Position numbers and translations under genes: made by a program | Notes under the pieces: model-generated | Told to the model about the DNA's origin: nothing | The model's input: the letters and a program-made list of their open reading frames with translations, nothing else | Database searches by the model: none | Shown: positions 44,759 through 53,560 of the stretch, one piece after another | Numbering within the stretch: the stretch's first letter is position 1 | How the letters are laid out: each line of letters starts with the position of its first letter | Assembly (NCBI RefSeq): GCF_001261735.1 | Contig: NZ_CVRP01000019.1 | Location: forward strand, 1 to 64,000 | Direction: 5' to 3' | DNA length: 64,000 nt | From: Dysgonomonas sp. BGC7 | Lineage (GTDB): Bacteria > Bacteroidota > Bacteroidia > Bacteroidales > Dysgonomonadaceae

Positions 44759-45217
44759 GTGAAAGAAAAACAACGACTGCTAGATGAACGTTATATGCGT
44801 ATGGCTACCATTTGGGCTGAAAACTCATATTGTAAACGACGTAAAGTAGGAGCACTTATAGTTAAGGATAAAATGATTATATCTGATGGCTACAACGGCA
44901 CACCATCGGGATTCGAGAATATATGCGAAGACGAAAATAATGAAACCAAGCCTTATGTTCTACACGCAGAGGCCAATGCCATTACAAAAGTAGCCTGTTC
45001 GCACAACAGCAGCAAAGATGCCACAATGTATGTAACAACATCACCTTGTATAGAGTGTGCAAAACTAATTATACAAGCAGGGATAAGAAGAGTTGTGTAC
45101 AGTGAGAAATACAGGCGTTCGGATGGAGCTGCCCTGTTAGAGAGAGCCGGAATAGAGGTCGTATATATAGATTCAATTACAAATTTGGAAGAAACAAAAG
45201 AGATAAATGGAAAGTGA
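44759..45217 (+). CDS. dCMP/CMP deaminase (ComEB-like)
   Basis: A 152-residue zinc deaminase that makes dUMP from dCMP for thymidylate synthesis. The zinc motifs are LHAEANAI (His, proton-shuttle Glu) and TTSPCIECAKL (two Cys). GALIVKDKMIISDGYNGTPSGF is the nucleotide-binding part. The start is a GTG at 44759: it lies just past the -7 box and gives the family-like N-terminus KEKQRLLDERYMRMA. It overlaps the protease gene by 11 bp. Confidence 0.9.
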   Translation: MKEKQRLLDERYMRMATIWAENSYCKRRKVGALIVKDKMIISDGYNGTPSGFENICEDENNETKPYVLHAEANAITKVACSHNSSKDATMYVTTSPCIECAKLIIQAGIRRVVYSEKYRRSDGAALLERAGIEVVYIDSITNLEETKEINGK

Positions 45218-46934
45218 CAATAATTTTTTCTTAAAACAAGAGGGAGAAAACAAACCCTTTGAGACAAACATCCCTAACAAAAAGAAAGAAAAAAGCAGTA
45301 AAATACTCATCTGGTTACCATTATGTATCGCAGTGAGTATAGCTGTAGGCATATTTATAGGAAATGCCTTTTCTGTATTCAATCCTGTGCGTGGCTGGCT
45401 CAACAATTCGGCTACTGGGAGCAAGAAGTTGGAGACTATTTTCGATTACATAAACAAGGCTTATGTAGACACTGTAAACGTCAACGATATGGTAGAGAAT
45501 GCCATACCGACAATCATTGCAGGACTAGACCCCCACTCTACTTACATCTCGGCAGAAAACATGGCTCTTACAGGAGACGAACTGGATGGACACTTTAGTG
45601 GTATCGGAGTAGAATTCATGCTTAGCAACGACACAGTTGCTATTGTCAATGTGATACCCGGAGGCCCGTCTGAAGCCGTAGGCATAATACCGGGCGACCG
45701 CTTGGTATATGTAAACGACAGCCTCTTTGTAGGAAAAGGATTGAGCGAAGAAAAAGTATTCCGAAATCTTAGAGGCAAAAAAGATTCGAAAGTAAAGCTA
45801 ACCATAAAGAGAGCTACAAGCAAGGAGCTTATTACATTTGAAGTAACGAGAGCCGATGTGCCGGTAAAAACCGTTCCTGCATCATATATGCTAGACAACA
45901 AAGTCGGTTACATAAAAGTTACTAAATTTGGAAGCACTACATACAATGAATTTATTACAGCCATAGCAAAACTAAAAAGCCAAGGCTGCGAATCATTCAT
46001 TGTAGACCTTCAACAAAACACAGGCGGATATATGGGTGCTGCTATCATGATGACTAACGAATTTCTTTCAAACGGTAACATGATAGTATATACAGAAGGT
46101 CGTTCATATCCAAGAGAGAACGTATTTGCCGATGGTTCGGGCACATGCAAAAGCAACCCGCTGGTAGTGCTCATAGATGAAGGCAGTGCTTCGGCCAGTG
46201 AAATATTTGCAGGAGCAATGCAAGACAACGACAGAGGACTGATTGTAGGCCGCAGATCTTTTGGTAAAGGCCTAGTGCAGAATAGATTTGTGTTCAAAGA
46301 TGGCTCTGCCCTCCAGCTAACGATTGCACGCTATCACACACCTTCGGGCAGATGTATTCAAAAAGCATATACCAAAGGCGACAGAGGCGATTACGACATG
46401 GATCTTGTTAACAGATACAACCGTGGTGAGTTTGACAATAGGGATAGCATCAAACTCGACAACCTACCTTTATTTGCGACATCATCCGGGCGCCCTGTAT
46501 ATGGAGACGATGGCATACTGGCAGACGTATTCGTTCCTCGCGACACAGCTGGGATAAACTCTTATTACCTAAGAGTAGCTAATAGTGGACTTATGCGTGA
46601 ATATGCCTTCAACTATACTGAGAAAAACAGAGCTACTATCAAGAAATTCAAAACATGGCAAGAAGCGGCAAAATACTTAGAAAGTCAACCTTTGGTAGAC
46701 TATCTTGTGGAATATGCTTACACCAAAGGGATACGCCGCCAACCATATTTGATAGAACAGTCTCGTAAGTTATTACACACTCAGTTAACAGCTTTCGTCA
46801 TACGAAACGTATATGGAGAAGATGGCTTCTACCCCATATTCCAGAAAGACGACCTGATTATAAAAGAAGCAATGAGGCTGATAAAAGCAGATAAAGCCAC
46901 TACCAATGCGATAAAAGAAGAATCATATAAATAA
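45207..46934 (+). CDS. S41-family C-terminal processing peptidase
   Basis: A 575-residue periplasmic protease anchored by one N-terminal helix (about 32-53). A PDZ domain follows (about 120-210, with GIGVEFM and IIPGDRLVYVND), then the S41 catalytic domain with the Ser in DEGSASASEIFAG and the Lys in GRRSFGKGLVQ. A C-terminal extension of about 170 residues, as is usual in Bacteroidetes, contains ADVFVPRDT. It trims or degrades envelope proteins. It starts within the end of the deaminase gene. Confidence 0.94.
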   Translation: MESDNNFFLKQEGENKPFETNIPNKKKEKSSKILIWLPLCIAVSIAVGIFIGNAFSVFNPVRGWLNNSATGSKKLETIFDYINKAYVDTVNVNDMVENAIPTIIAGLDPHSTYISAENMALTGDELDGHFSGIGVEFMLSNDTVAIVNVIPGGPSEAVGIIPGDRLVYVNDSLFVGKGLSEEKVFRNLRGKKDSKVKLTIKRATSKELITFEVTRADVPVKTVPASYMLDNKVGYIKVTKFGSTTYNEFITAIAKLKSQGCESFIVDLQQNTGGYMGAAIMMTNEFLSNGNMIVYTEGRSYPRENVFADGSGTCKSNPLVVLIDEGSASASEIFAGAMQDNDRGLIVGRRSFGKGLVQNRFVFKDGSALQLTIARYHTPSGRCIQKAYTKGDRGDYDMDLVNRYNRGEFDNRDSIKLDNLPLFATSSGRPVYGDDGILADVFVPRDTAGINSYYLRVANSGLMREYAFNYTEKNRATIKKFKTWQEAAKYLESQPLVDYLVEYAYTKGIRRQPYLIEQSRKLLHTQLTAFVIRNVYGEDGFYPIFQKDDLIIKEAMRLIKADKATTNAIKEESYK

Positions 46935-46945
46935 CTATTTATAGA

Positions 46946-46981
46946 ATGTGACGCCAATTTCATAAAAATTGAGCGTCACAT
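46946..46981 (+). terminator. Hairpin after the protease gene
   Basis: A 9-bp stem (46946-46954 with 46973-46981), extended inward by AATTT/AAATT bases, then GCGTTTT. The T-run is short, so termination may be partial; the next gene starts 12 bp later. Confidence 0.5.
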
Positions 46982-46993
46982 GCGTTTTATAGA

Positions 46994-47551
46994 ATGAGTA
47001 ATATACAAGAGGATAAAAATAGGTTAAGGAAAAAGATATCTTCTATCAAGAATGAGTATAATAAAGAAGAACTTGAAAGACGATCGCAAGAAGTATTAGA
47101 TGTTCTTGAGCTTACCGGAGTTTTTCAGAGTGCAAAAACCATCTTCATATACAATAGTATGGAAGATGAAGTAAAGACTTCCGATTTTATCAGAAAATGG
47201 GAAAAAGAAAAAGATTTCTATACTCCGGTTGTAAAGGGAGATGAGATCATATTCAGGCAATGCAACATTAACACCCAACTCAAAGAATCTTCTTTCGGCA
47301 TACAAGAACCAATAGGAGAGAATTTTTCTGACTACTCGAAAGTAGATTTAGTTATAGTTCCCGGACTAGCCTTTGACAGAAAGAAAAACCGAATGGGTAG
47401 AGGAAAAGGATATTATGACCGTTTCTTACCCAAACTAACAGCACCTAAAATGGGTATCTGTTTTGAGTTCCAATTATTTGACACAATTCCTTCCGACAAG
47501 AATGATATAAAGATGGATTATATCGTTTCCGAGAACGAATTCATCTGGTAA
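46994..47551 (+). CDS. 5-formyltetrahydrofolate cyclo-ligase
   Basis: A 185-residue folate enzyme that converts 5-formyl-THF to 5,10-methenyl-THF with ATP. The Walker-like loop is GRGKGYYDRFLPK, preceded by VDLVIVPGLAFDRKKNRMG; the N-terminus KNRLRKKISSIKNEY is family-like. Its neighbours ParE and PurU also belong to core metabolism, and PurU uses the same folate pool. Confidence 0.92.
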   Translation: MSNIQEDKNRLRKKISSIKNEYNKEELERRSQEVLDVLELTGVFQSAKTIFIYNSMEDEVKTSDFIRKWEKEKDFYTPVVKGDEIIFRQCNINTQLKESSFGIQEPIGENFSDYSKVDLVIVPGLAFDRKKNRMGRGKGYYDRFLPKLTAPKMGICFEFQLFDTIPSDKNDIKMDYIVSENEFIW

Positions 47552-47625
47552 TGTTAATTAACATTCTACAAAGCAAAAAAGATTTCATAAGCCCTGTATT
47601 ACAGAAACGAAACAAATAAAAGTTA

Positions 47626-47633
47626 TATATTTG
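47626..47633 (+). promoter_or_regulatory. -7 promoter box of the acetyltransferase gene
   Basis: TATATTTG matches TAnnTTTG, 37 bp upstream of the ATG at 47671. Confidence 0.5.
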
Positions 47634-47670
47634 TAGAAAATATTGAAATAAAGCCATTTTAAAAACAGAT

Positions 47671-48810
47671 ATGCCTGTAACAGTAAAAGCTATAGACGAA
47701 AACGACAAGAGCTTAAAAAAAGCATTCGTCAAATTCCCCATCCAATTATATAAAGATTGTCCGTATTATGTACCATCGCTTGTATTAGATGAATTGGACA
47801 CTCTGAATACAAAGAAAAATCCGGCTTTCGATTTCTGCGAAATGCAACTATTTTTAGCTTATAAGGATAATAAAATTGTGGGGCGAATAGCAGCTATCAT
47901 CAACCATAAAGCCAATGAAGTATGGAATGATAAGCATGCTCGTTTCAGTTTTGTTGATTTCATAGACGACAACGAAGTCGTAGATGCATTATTCGATGCT
48001 GCTCAAAAATGGGCTAAAAGTAAAGGTATGACAGCCATTGTAGGTCCCATGGGATTCACCGACTTAGACCCTGAAGGAATGTTGATTTACGGCTTCGACC
48101 AAGTAAGCACAATGGCTACAAAATATAGCTATCCTTATTATGTAACCCAAGTCGAACGCTTAGGCTTTACCAAAGAAGCAGACTGGAACGAATATCGTAT
48201 ACCTGTACCCGATTCCGTACCGGAAAGACATCAGCGAATAGCTAATATAGTAGCCCAAAGGTTTGGGTTGAAAGTTCTCAAATTCAAAAATCTTGAACAA
48301 ATCAGACCATATGTCGACAGGTTGTTCAGACTGATGAATGAAGCATATAAACCACTATACGGATTTTCACCCCTTACTCAGAAGCAAATAGACCATTATG
48401 TAAAAATGTATGTTCCTCTTCTTCGCTGGGACATCGTTTCTATAATTATAAAAGAAGATACAGACGAGGTAGTTGCCTTTGGTATAGGAATGCCGAGTAT
48501 GTCTGACGGGTTGATTAAATCGCGGGGGAAGTTATTCCCATTAGGCTGGTATCATTTATTGAAAGATTTAAAGAGTAAGAAAAATCCGGTTATAGACCTT
48601 TTACTTATCGGCATATCACCCGAATATCAGGGAAAAGGAGTTAATGCTATCATATTCAACGATTTTATACCATCTGCTTATAAGTGTGGATTTCAATGGG
48701 CAGAATCGAATCCTGAATTGGAGATGAATAATAAAGTAGCCTCCCTATGGGAAGGCTTTAATGCAGAAAACCACAAAAAGCGCAGAGCTTATATCAAGCA
48801 TCTGAATTAA
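47671..48810 (+). CDS. GNAT-like N-acetyltransferase of unknown substrate
   Basis: A 379-residue cytosolic protein. Two GNAT-like halves appear: an N-terminal one (FDFCEMQLFLAYKDNKIVGRIAAIINHKAN in pieces) and a C-terminal one with the CoA-binding LLLIGISPEYQGKGVNAIIFNDF. The sequence GPMGFTDLDPEGMLI is a marker of a conserved Bacteroidetes family annotated as N-acetyltransferase or hypothetical. Substrate unknown. It is a single-gene unit with its own promoter and terminator. Confidence 0.8.
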   Translation: MPVTVKAIDENDKSLKKAFVKFPIQLYKDCPYYVPSLVLDELDTLNTKKNPAFDFCEMQLFLAYKDNKIVGRIAAIINHKANEVWNDKHARFSFVDFIDDNEVVDALFDAAQKWAKSKGMTAIVGPMGFTDLDPEGMLIYGFDQVSTMATKYSYPYYVTQVERLGFTKEADWNEYRIPVPDSVPERHQRIANIVAQRFGLKVLKFKNLEQIRPYVDRLFRLMNEAYKPLYGFSPLTQKQIDHYVKMYVPLLRWDIVSIIIKEDTDEVVAFGIGMPSMSDGLIKSRGKLFPLGWYHLLKDLKSKKNPVIDLLLIGISPEYQGKGVNAIIFNDFIPSAYKCGFQWAESNPELEMNNKVASLWEGFNAENHKKRRAYIKHLN

Positions 48811-48830
48811 ACGAGCACATAATATAAAGG

Positions 48831-48859
48831 TAAGCAGAGCTAAATAATAGTTCTGCTTA
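48831..48859 (+). terminator. Terminator of the acetyltransferase gene
   Basis: A 12-bp stem with one G-T pair (48831-48842 with 48848-48859), a five-base loop, then TTTTTTA. Confidence 0.8.
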
Positions 48860-48989
48860 TTTTTTAGGCTAATCATGCAGCTTACCTCCCTAGATGCCCC
48901 CTTTACTTAACATTTAAAAACTTACTATTTACAAAGATTTTTTGTATTTTTACACTGCATTTTTCAAAACGTGTGACTTTTTTTAATTT

Positions 48990-50843
48990 ATGGAAGAAGA
49001 AGAAATCAAACTACCGGAAATAAACTATTCTGATGATGATATAAAAACCCTCGATTGGCAAGAACACATTCGTCGTCGTCCGGGTATGTATATTGGTAAG
49101 TTGGGCGATGGCTCATCTGCCGATGATGGTATCTATGTACTACTGAAAGAAGTGCTGGATAACTCTATCGACGAATATATGATGGGATTTGGAAAAACAA
49201 TAGAAGTCACTATAGCTGATGGATCTGTAAAAGTTCGAGATCATGGCCGTGGAGTTCCATTAGGTAAAGTAAAAGATGTTTCATCAAAGATGAATACCGG
49301 AGCAAAATATGATTCCAAAGCTTTCAAGAAGTCGGTTGGACTAAACGGAGTTGGTATTAAAGCAGTAAATGCACTGTCATCTGTATTCTATATACAAAGC
49401 TTTCGTGAAGGGAAAACAACTTCGGTAGAATATAGCAAAGCAATAGTAACAAAGGAAGAAGCGGTACATCCTTCGACCGAAGAAAATGGAACACTGATCG
49501 AATTTGTTCCTGACGAAACGATTTTCACCAATTATAATTTCAGAGATGCATACGTAGAAAGCCTGCTAAAAAACTATGTTTTTCTAAATACAGGACTCAC
49601 TATAATATATAACGGAAAGAAATTCTTTTCCAAAAACGGACTTGTAGATCTTCTAAATGAGAATATGACTTCCGACCCTCTTTATCCTATTATTCATATA
49701 AAAGAATCGGATATCGAGGTGGTTATTACACACACCGACCAGTATGGAGAAGAATACTATTCGTTTGTAAACGGGCAACATACCACGCAAGGAGGAACGC
49801 ACCAATCGGCATTCAGAGAATCTCTGTCTCGGGTAATCAAGGAGTTTTACAACAAAAACTTCGATTATGCCGATATCAGAAGTGGAATTGTAGCCGCTGT
49901 AAGTATTAAGGTAGAAGAACCTGTTTTCGAATCTCAGACGAAGACCAAACTCGGTTCGAAAGACATGGGACCTGATGGACCATCGGTACAAAAATTCATT
50001 GGTGATTTCCTAAAAAAAGAATTGGACAACTATTTGCATAAAAACGCGGATACATCAGAATCTTTACTAAAGAAAATACTGGAATCGGAAAAAGAAAGAA
50101 AGGCTATTGCCGGAGTAACCAAATTAGCCCGAGAACGAGCAAAGAAAGCTAATCTTCACAATAAAAAGTTACGAGACTGTCGCATACATTACAGCGACAC
50201 CAAAGGCGATAATCTGGACGAAACATCTATATTCATTACAGAGGGAGATTCTGCCAGCGGATCTATAACAAAAAGCAGAAACCCCAACCTGCAAGCCGTA
50301 TTCAGCCTTCGGGGAAAACCTCTGAATAGTTTTGGGCTGACGAAAAAAATCGTTTACGAAAACGAAGAGTTTAATCTGTTACAAGCTGCTCTCAATATAG
50401 AAGACGGACTTGACGGCTTACGCTACAATAAAATAATAGTGGCCACCGATGCTGATACCGATGGTATGCATATACGTTTGCTCTTGCTTACGTTCTTCTT
50501 GCAATTTTTTCCCGATCTGATTAAGAAAAATCATGTATATATTCTTCAAACTCCTCTATTCAGAGTGCGCAACAAAAAAGAAACAATCTATTGCTACACC
50601 GAAGAAGAACGGATAAATGCCATCAGCAAACTAGGAGCAAATCCTGAGATAACCCGATTTAAAGGACTTGGAGAAATATCCCCTGACGAATTCAGGCATT
50701 TCATTGGTAAAGACATTCGTCTGGACAGGGTGACTATGAAAAAAGAAGACCTAGTAAATAATATGCTCAATTTCTACATGGGGAAAAATACTCCTGAGAG
50801 GCAAGAGTTTATCATAGATAATCTTGTCATTGAAGAAGATTAA
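48990..50843 (+). CDS. parE: DNA topoisomerase IV subunit B
   Basis: The ATPase subunit of the type IIA enzyme that unlinks daughter chromosomes. The 617-residue protein has a GHKL ATPase domain ([27 protein letters not shown] and [14 protein letters not shown]), a transducer, and a TOPRIM domain ([26 protein letters not shown]). A C-terminal segment ([16 protein letters not shown]) binds the A subunit. The length favours ParE over the longer GyrB. No parC lies in the window immediately after; purU follows instead. Confidence 0.92.
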   Translation: MEEEEIKLPEINYSDDDIKTLDWQEHIRRRPGMYIGKLGDGSSADDGIYVLLKEVLDNSIDEYMMGFGKTIEVTIADGSVKVRDHGRGVPLGKVKDVSSKMNTGAKYDSKAFKKSVGLNGVGIKAVNALSSVFYIQSFREGKTTSVEYSKAIVTKEEAVHPSTEENGTLIEFVPDETIFTNYNFRDAYVESLLKNYVFLNTGLTIIYNGKKFFSKNGLVDLLNENMTSDPLYPIIHIKESDIEVVITHTDQYGEEYYSFVNGQHTTQGGTHQSAFRESLSRVIKEFYNKNFDYADIRSGIVAAVSIKVEEPVFESQTKTKLGSKDMGPDGPSVQKFIGDFLKKELDNYLHKNADTSESLLKKILESEKERKAIAGVTKLARERAKKANLHNKKLRDCRIHYSDTKGDNLDETSIFITEGDSASGSITKSRNPNLQAVFSLRGKPLNSFGLTKKIVYENEEFNLLQAALNIEDGLDGLRYNKIIVATDADTDGMHIRLLLLTFFLQFFPDLIKKNHVYILQTPLFRVRNKKETIYCYTEEERINAISKLGANPEITRFKGLGEISPDEFRHFIGKDIRLDRVTMKKEDLVNNMLNFYMGKNTPERQEFIIDNLVIEED

Positions 50844-50876
50844 TTTCCACGACAGTAAGTAATTTCATCAAAAATA

Positions 50877-51737
50877 ATGAATAACGCCCACGCAATTATT
50901 TTAATTTCCTCGCCCGATCGTCCCGGGTTAGTAGCCGCAGTTACAGACTTTATTAATGTAAATGGAGGTAATATCATCAATCTGGAACAGCATGTTGATA
51001 AACAAGAAGATTCTTTCTTCATGCGAATAGAATGGGATCTGACAAATTTCATCATTCCCAGAGAGAAGATAAGCGACTATTTCCAAACAATGTACGCTAA
51101 CAAATATAATATGACATTCAGGTTATACTTCAACGACTATACTCCACGTATGGCTGTTTTTGTATCCAAGATGTCTCATTGTCTGTTCGATATACTGGCG
51201 CGTTATACTGCCGGCGAATGGAATGTAGAAATACCTTTGATAGTAAGCAACCATGAAGATCTTCGTTGGGTAGCCGATAAGTTTGGAATAGAATATCATG
51301 TCCTGAAACTGAATAAGACGAATAAAGAAGAGATAGAAGCCAAACAAATGAGCCTACTTCAAGACAAGAAGATAGATTTCATTGTTCTTGCCAGATATAT
51401 GCAAATCTTATCCGATAATTTTATAGAGTCCTACCCTAACAAAATAATCAACATTCATCATTCATTTCTGCCTGCCTTTGTGGGAGCAAAACCATATCAT
51501 GCAGCCTACGAAAGAGGCGTGAAAATAATTGGTGCAACAAGCCATTATGTAACAGCCGAGCTTGATGCAGGACCTATCATAGAACAAGATATTACACGTA
51601 TTTCGCATCGCGACAGTGTAGAAAACCTTGTTCGTAAAGGACAAGACTTGGAAAAGATAGTATTATCTCATGCTATAGAATATCATCTGATGAGAAGAGT
51701 ATTGGTGTATAAGAATAAAACTATCTTATTTTCATAA
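50877..51737 (+). CDS. purU: Formyltetrahydrofolate deformylase
   Basis: The enzyme releases formate from 10-formyl-THF, balancing one-carbon units and supplying formate to PurT. The 286-residue protein has an N-terminal ACT domain (LISSPDRPGLVAAVTDFINVNGGNI) and a C-terminal formyl-transferase-like domain with the catalytic Asn-His region NIHHSFLPAFVGAKPY, then GATSHYVTAELDAGPIIEQD with its Asp. It follows parE after 33 bp. Confidence 0.94.
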   Translation: MNNAHAIILISSPDRPGLVAAVTDFINVNGGNIINLEQHVDKQEDSFFMRIEWDLTNFIIPREKISDYFQTMYANKYNMTFRLYFNDYTPRMAVFVSKMSHCLFDILARYTAGEWNVEIPLIVSNHEDLRWVADKFGIEYHVLKLNKTNKEEIEAKQMSLLQDKKIDFIVLARYMQILSDNFIESYPNKIINIHHSFLPAFVGAKPYHAAYERGVKIIGATSHYVTAELDAGPIIEQDITRISHRDSVENLVRKGQDLEKIVLSHAIEYHLMRRVLVYKNKTILFS

Positions 51738-51806
51738 CAAACACGATTTCAATGATTATATGTTCTTTAATATATCAAAAAAGAATGAATATCAATCATG
51801 TTTTCT

Positions 51807-51814
51807 TACATTTG
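51807..51814 (+). promoter_or_regulatory. -7 promoter box of the peptide transporter gene
   Basis: TACATTTG matches TAnnTTTG and ends 54 bp before the ATG at 51869. Confidence 0.45.
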
Positions 51815-51868
51815 TACAGCTTACAACTAAAACAATTTAACTTATAATATTAATTAAACTTTAACCTT

Positions 51869-53431
51869 ATGTTTAAAAACCATCCTAAAGGCTTGCTCGC
51901 CGCTTCATTATCGAATATGGGAGAACGTTTCGGCTTCTATATTATGATGGCGATTCTTACCCTGTTTATTTCATCTAAATTTGGACTAGATGAAGGCAAA
52001 GCAGGTTATGTTTATTCTGCGTTTTATGCTTCTATCTATTTACTAGCTTTAGTAGGTGGTTTAATTGCAGATAAAACTAAAAACTACAAGCGTACTATTA
52101 TGATAGGTATTATTTTAATGGCTATAGGATATTTGATTATAGCTATTCCGACTCCAACTCCTGTCCCTAGTATGGCTCTATACCTTACTTTAACCTGCTT
52201 TGGTCTTTTAGTGATCGCATTAGGTAACGGTTTATTTAAAGGAAATCTACAGGCTCTAGTTGGTCAAATGTATGATAATCCGAAATACTCGGACAAGCGA
52301 GATACAGGCTTCCAACTTTTCTATATGTTCATTAATATCGGAGGTTTCTTTGCCCCATTTATTGCCATTGGAGTACGTAACTGGTGGTTAAAGCTACATA
52401 ACTTCGACTATAATGCTTCTCTACCTGAATTATGCCATCAATATATAGAGAAAGGAAATAATTTACCCGCAGAATCTATTGAGAAATTAACTCAGTACGC
52501 TAATGGAGCAATAATTGATAAAACACCTGTAACCGATCTGTTAGCATTTTCAAATGACTATCTAAATATATTTAACACTGGTTTTCAGTATGCTTTTGCC
52601 GCTGCAATATTTGCAATGCTAATCTCTCTTGTTATATATAATATAAATAAGAAATCATTTCCTGATCCGGCAAATAAAACAATATTGAATAAAGATGGTG
52701 AAAATAAAATATCAAAAGAAGAGATCCAAATGAGCGCTCAAGAAATAAAACAACGCATTTATGCTTTATTCGCTGTATTTGGTGTTGTTATTTTCTTTTG
52801 GCTTTCTTTCCATCAGAATGGATATTCCTTAACTTATTTTGCACGTGACTATGTAAATCTGGAAGTAATAAATATAGACTTAGGCTTTACCAGCATCAAG
52901 GGAGCAGAAATATTTCAAAGTGTAAATCCATTTTTCGTTGTAGTGCTCACTCCTCTCATTATGTGGATATTCGGAGCAATGAGAAAAAGGAGTAAAGAGC
53001 CATCAACACCAATGAAAATAGCTATAGGTATGGGAATAGCATCTCTTGCTTATGTTTTCTTGACAATTGTTTCATTCGCTTTACCAGCTAAAGATCTATT
53101 AGCAACAATGAGCGCTGCTGATATAGAAGCAATACGGGTTACACCATGGATAATGGTGGGAATGTATTTTATACTCACGGTTGCTGAATTATTCATTTCA
53201 CCACTTGGACTATCATTCGTGTCTAAAGTAGCACCTCCTCATTTGCAAGGATTGATGCAAGGATGCTGGCTAGCAGCAACAGCTATAGGTAACTCAATAC
53301 TATTCATAGGAGGAATATTATATATGAATGTCCCAATATGGGCTTGCTGGTTAGTTTTCGTTATTGCAACAGGCTTATCAATGATAGTAATGCTATCTAT
53401 GGTGAAGTGGCTTGAGAGAGTTGCAAAATAA
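51869..53431 (+). CDS. POT-family proton/peptide symporter
   Basis: A 520-residue transporter with about twelve to fourteen helices that imports di- and tripeptides with protons. The family signature is near the N-terminus (SLSNMGERFGFYIMMAILTLF, with the E-R-F motif). The second PTR signature is FQLFYMFINIGGFFAPFIA, and there is a mid-protein loop of about 90 residues (390-490 nt region of the second quarter) rich in polar residues. It is a single-gene unit between purU and the accessory region. Confidence 0.93.
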   Translation: MFKNHPKGLLAASLSNMGERFGFYIMMAILTLFISSKFGLDEGKAGYVYSAFYASIYLLALVGGLIADKTKNYKRTIMIGIILMAIGYLIIAIPTPTPVPSMALYLTLTCFGLLVIALGNGLFKGNLQALVGQMYDNPKYSDKRDTGFQLFYMFINIGGFFAPFIAIGVRNWWLKLHNFDYNASLPELCHQYIEKGNNLPAESIEKLTQYANGAIIDKTPVTDLLAFSNDYLNIFNTGFQYAFAAAIFAMLISLVIYNINKKSFPDPANKTILNKDGENKISKEEIQMSAQEIKQRIYALFAVFGVVIFFWLSFHQNGYSLTYFARDYVNLEVINIDLGFTSIKGAEIFQSVNPFFVVVLTPLIMWIFGAMRKRSKEPSTPMKIAIGMGIASLAYVFLTIVSFALPAKDLLATMSAADIEAIRVTPWIMVGMYFILTVAELFISPLGLSFVSKVAPPHLQGLMQGCWLAATAIGNSILFIGGILYMNVPIWACWLVFVIATGLSMIVMLSMVKWLERVAK

Positions 53432-53500
53432 TAAGAATCAAAAAGCTTCTCAAAAAAAGAGAGAAGAGTTGATCAATTCGTAAAAGCAAATATTTATAAT

Positions 53501-53540
53501 AAGAATCCTCGTTACTTATGTATAGGTAACGAGGATTCTT
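53501..53540. terminator. Bidirectional terminator
   Basis: A perfect 15-bp stem (53501-53515 with 53526-53540) with a ten-base loop. It separates the peptide transporter from the convergent surface-protein gene, and marks the border between housekeeping and accessory regions. Confidence 0.8.
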
Positions 53541-53560
53541 ATTAATTCAATACACTATCT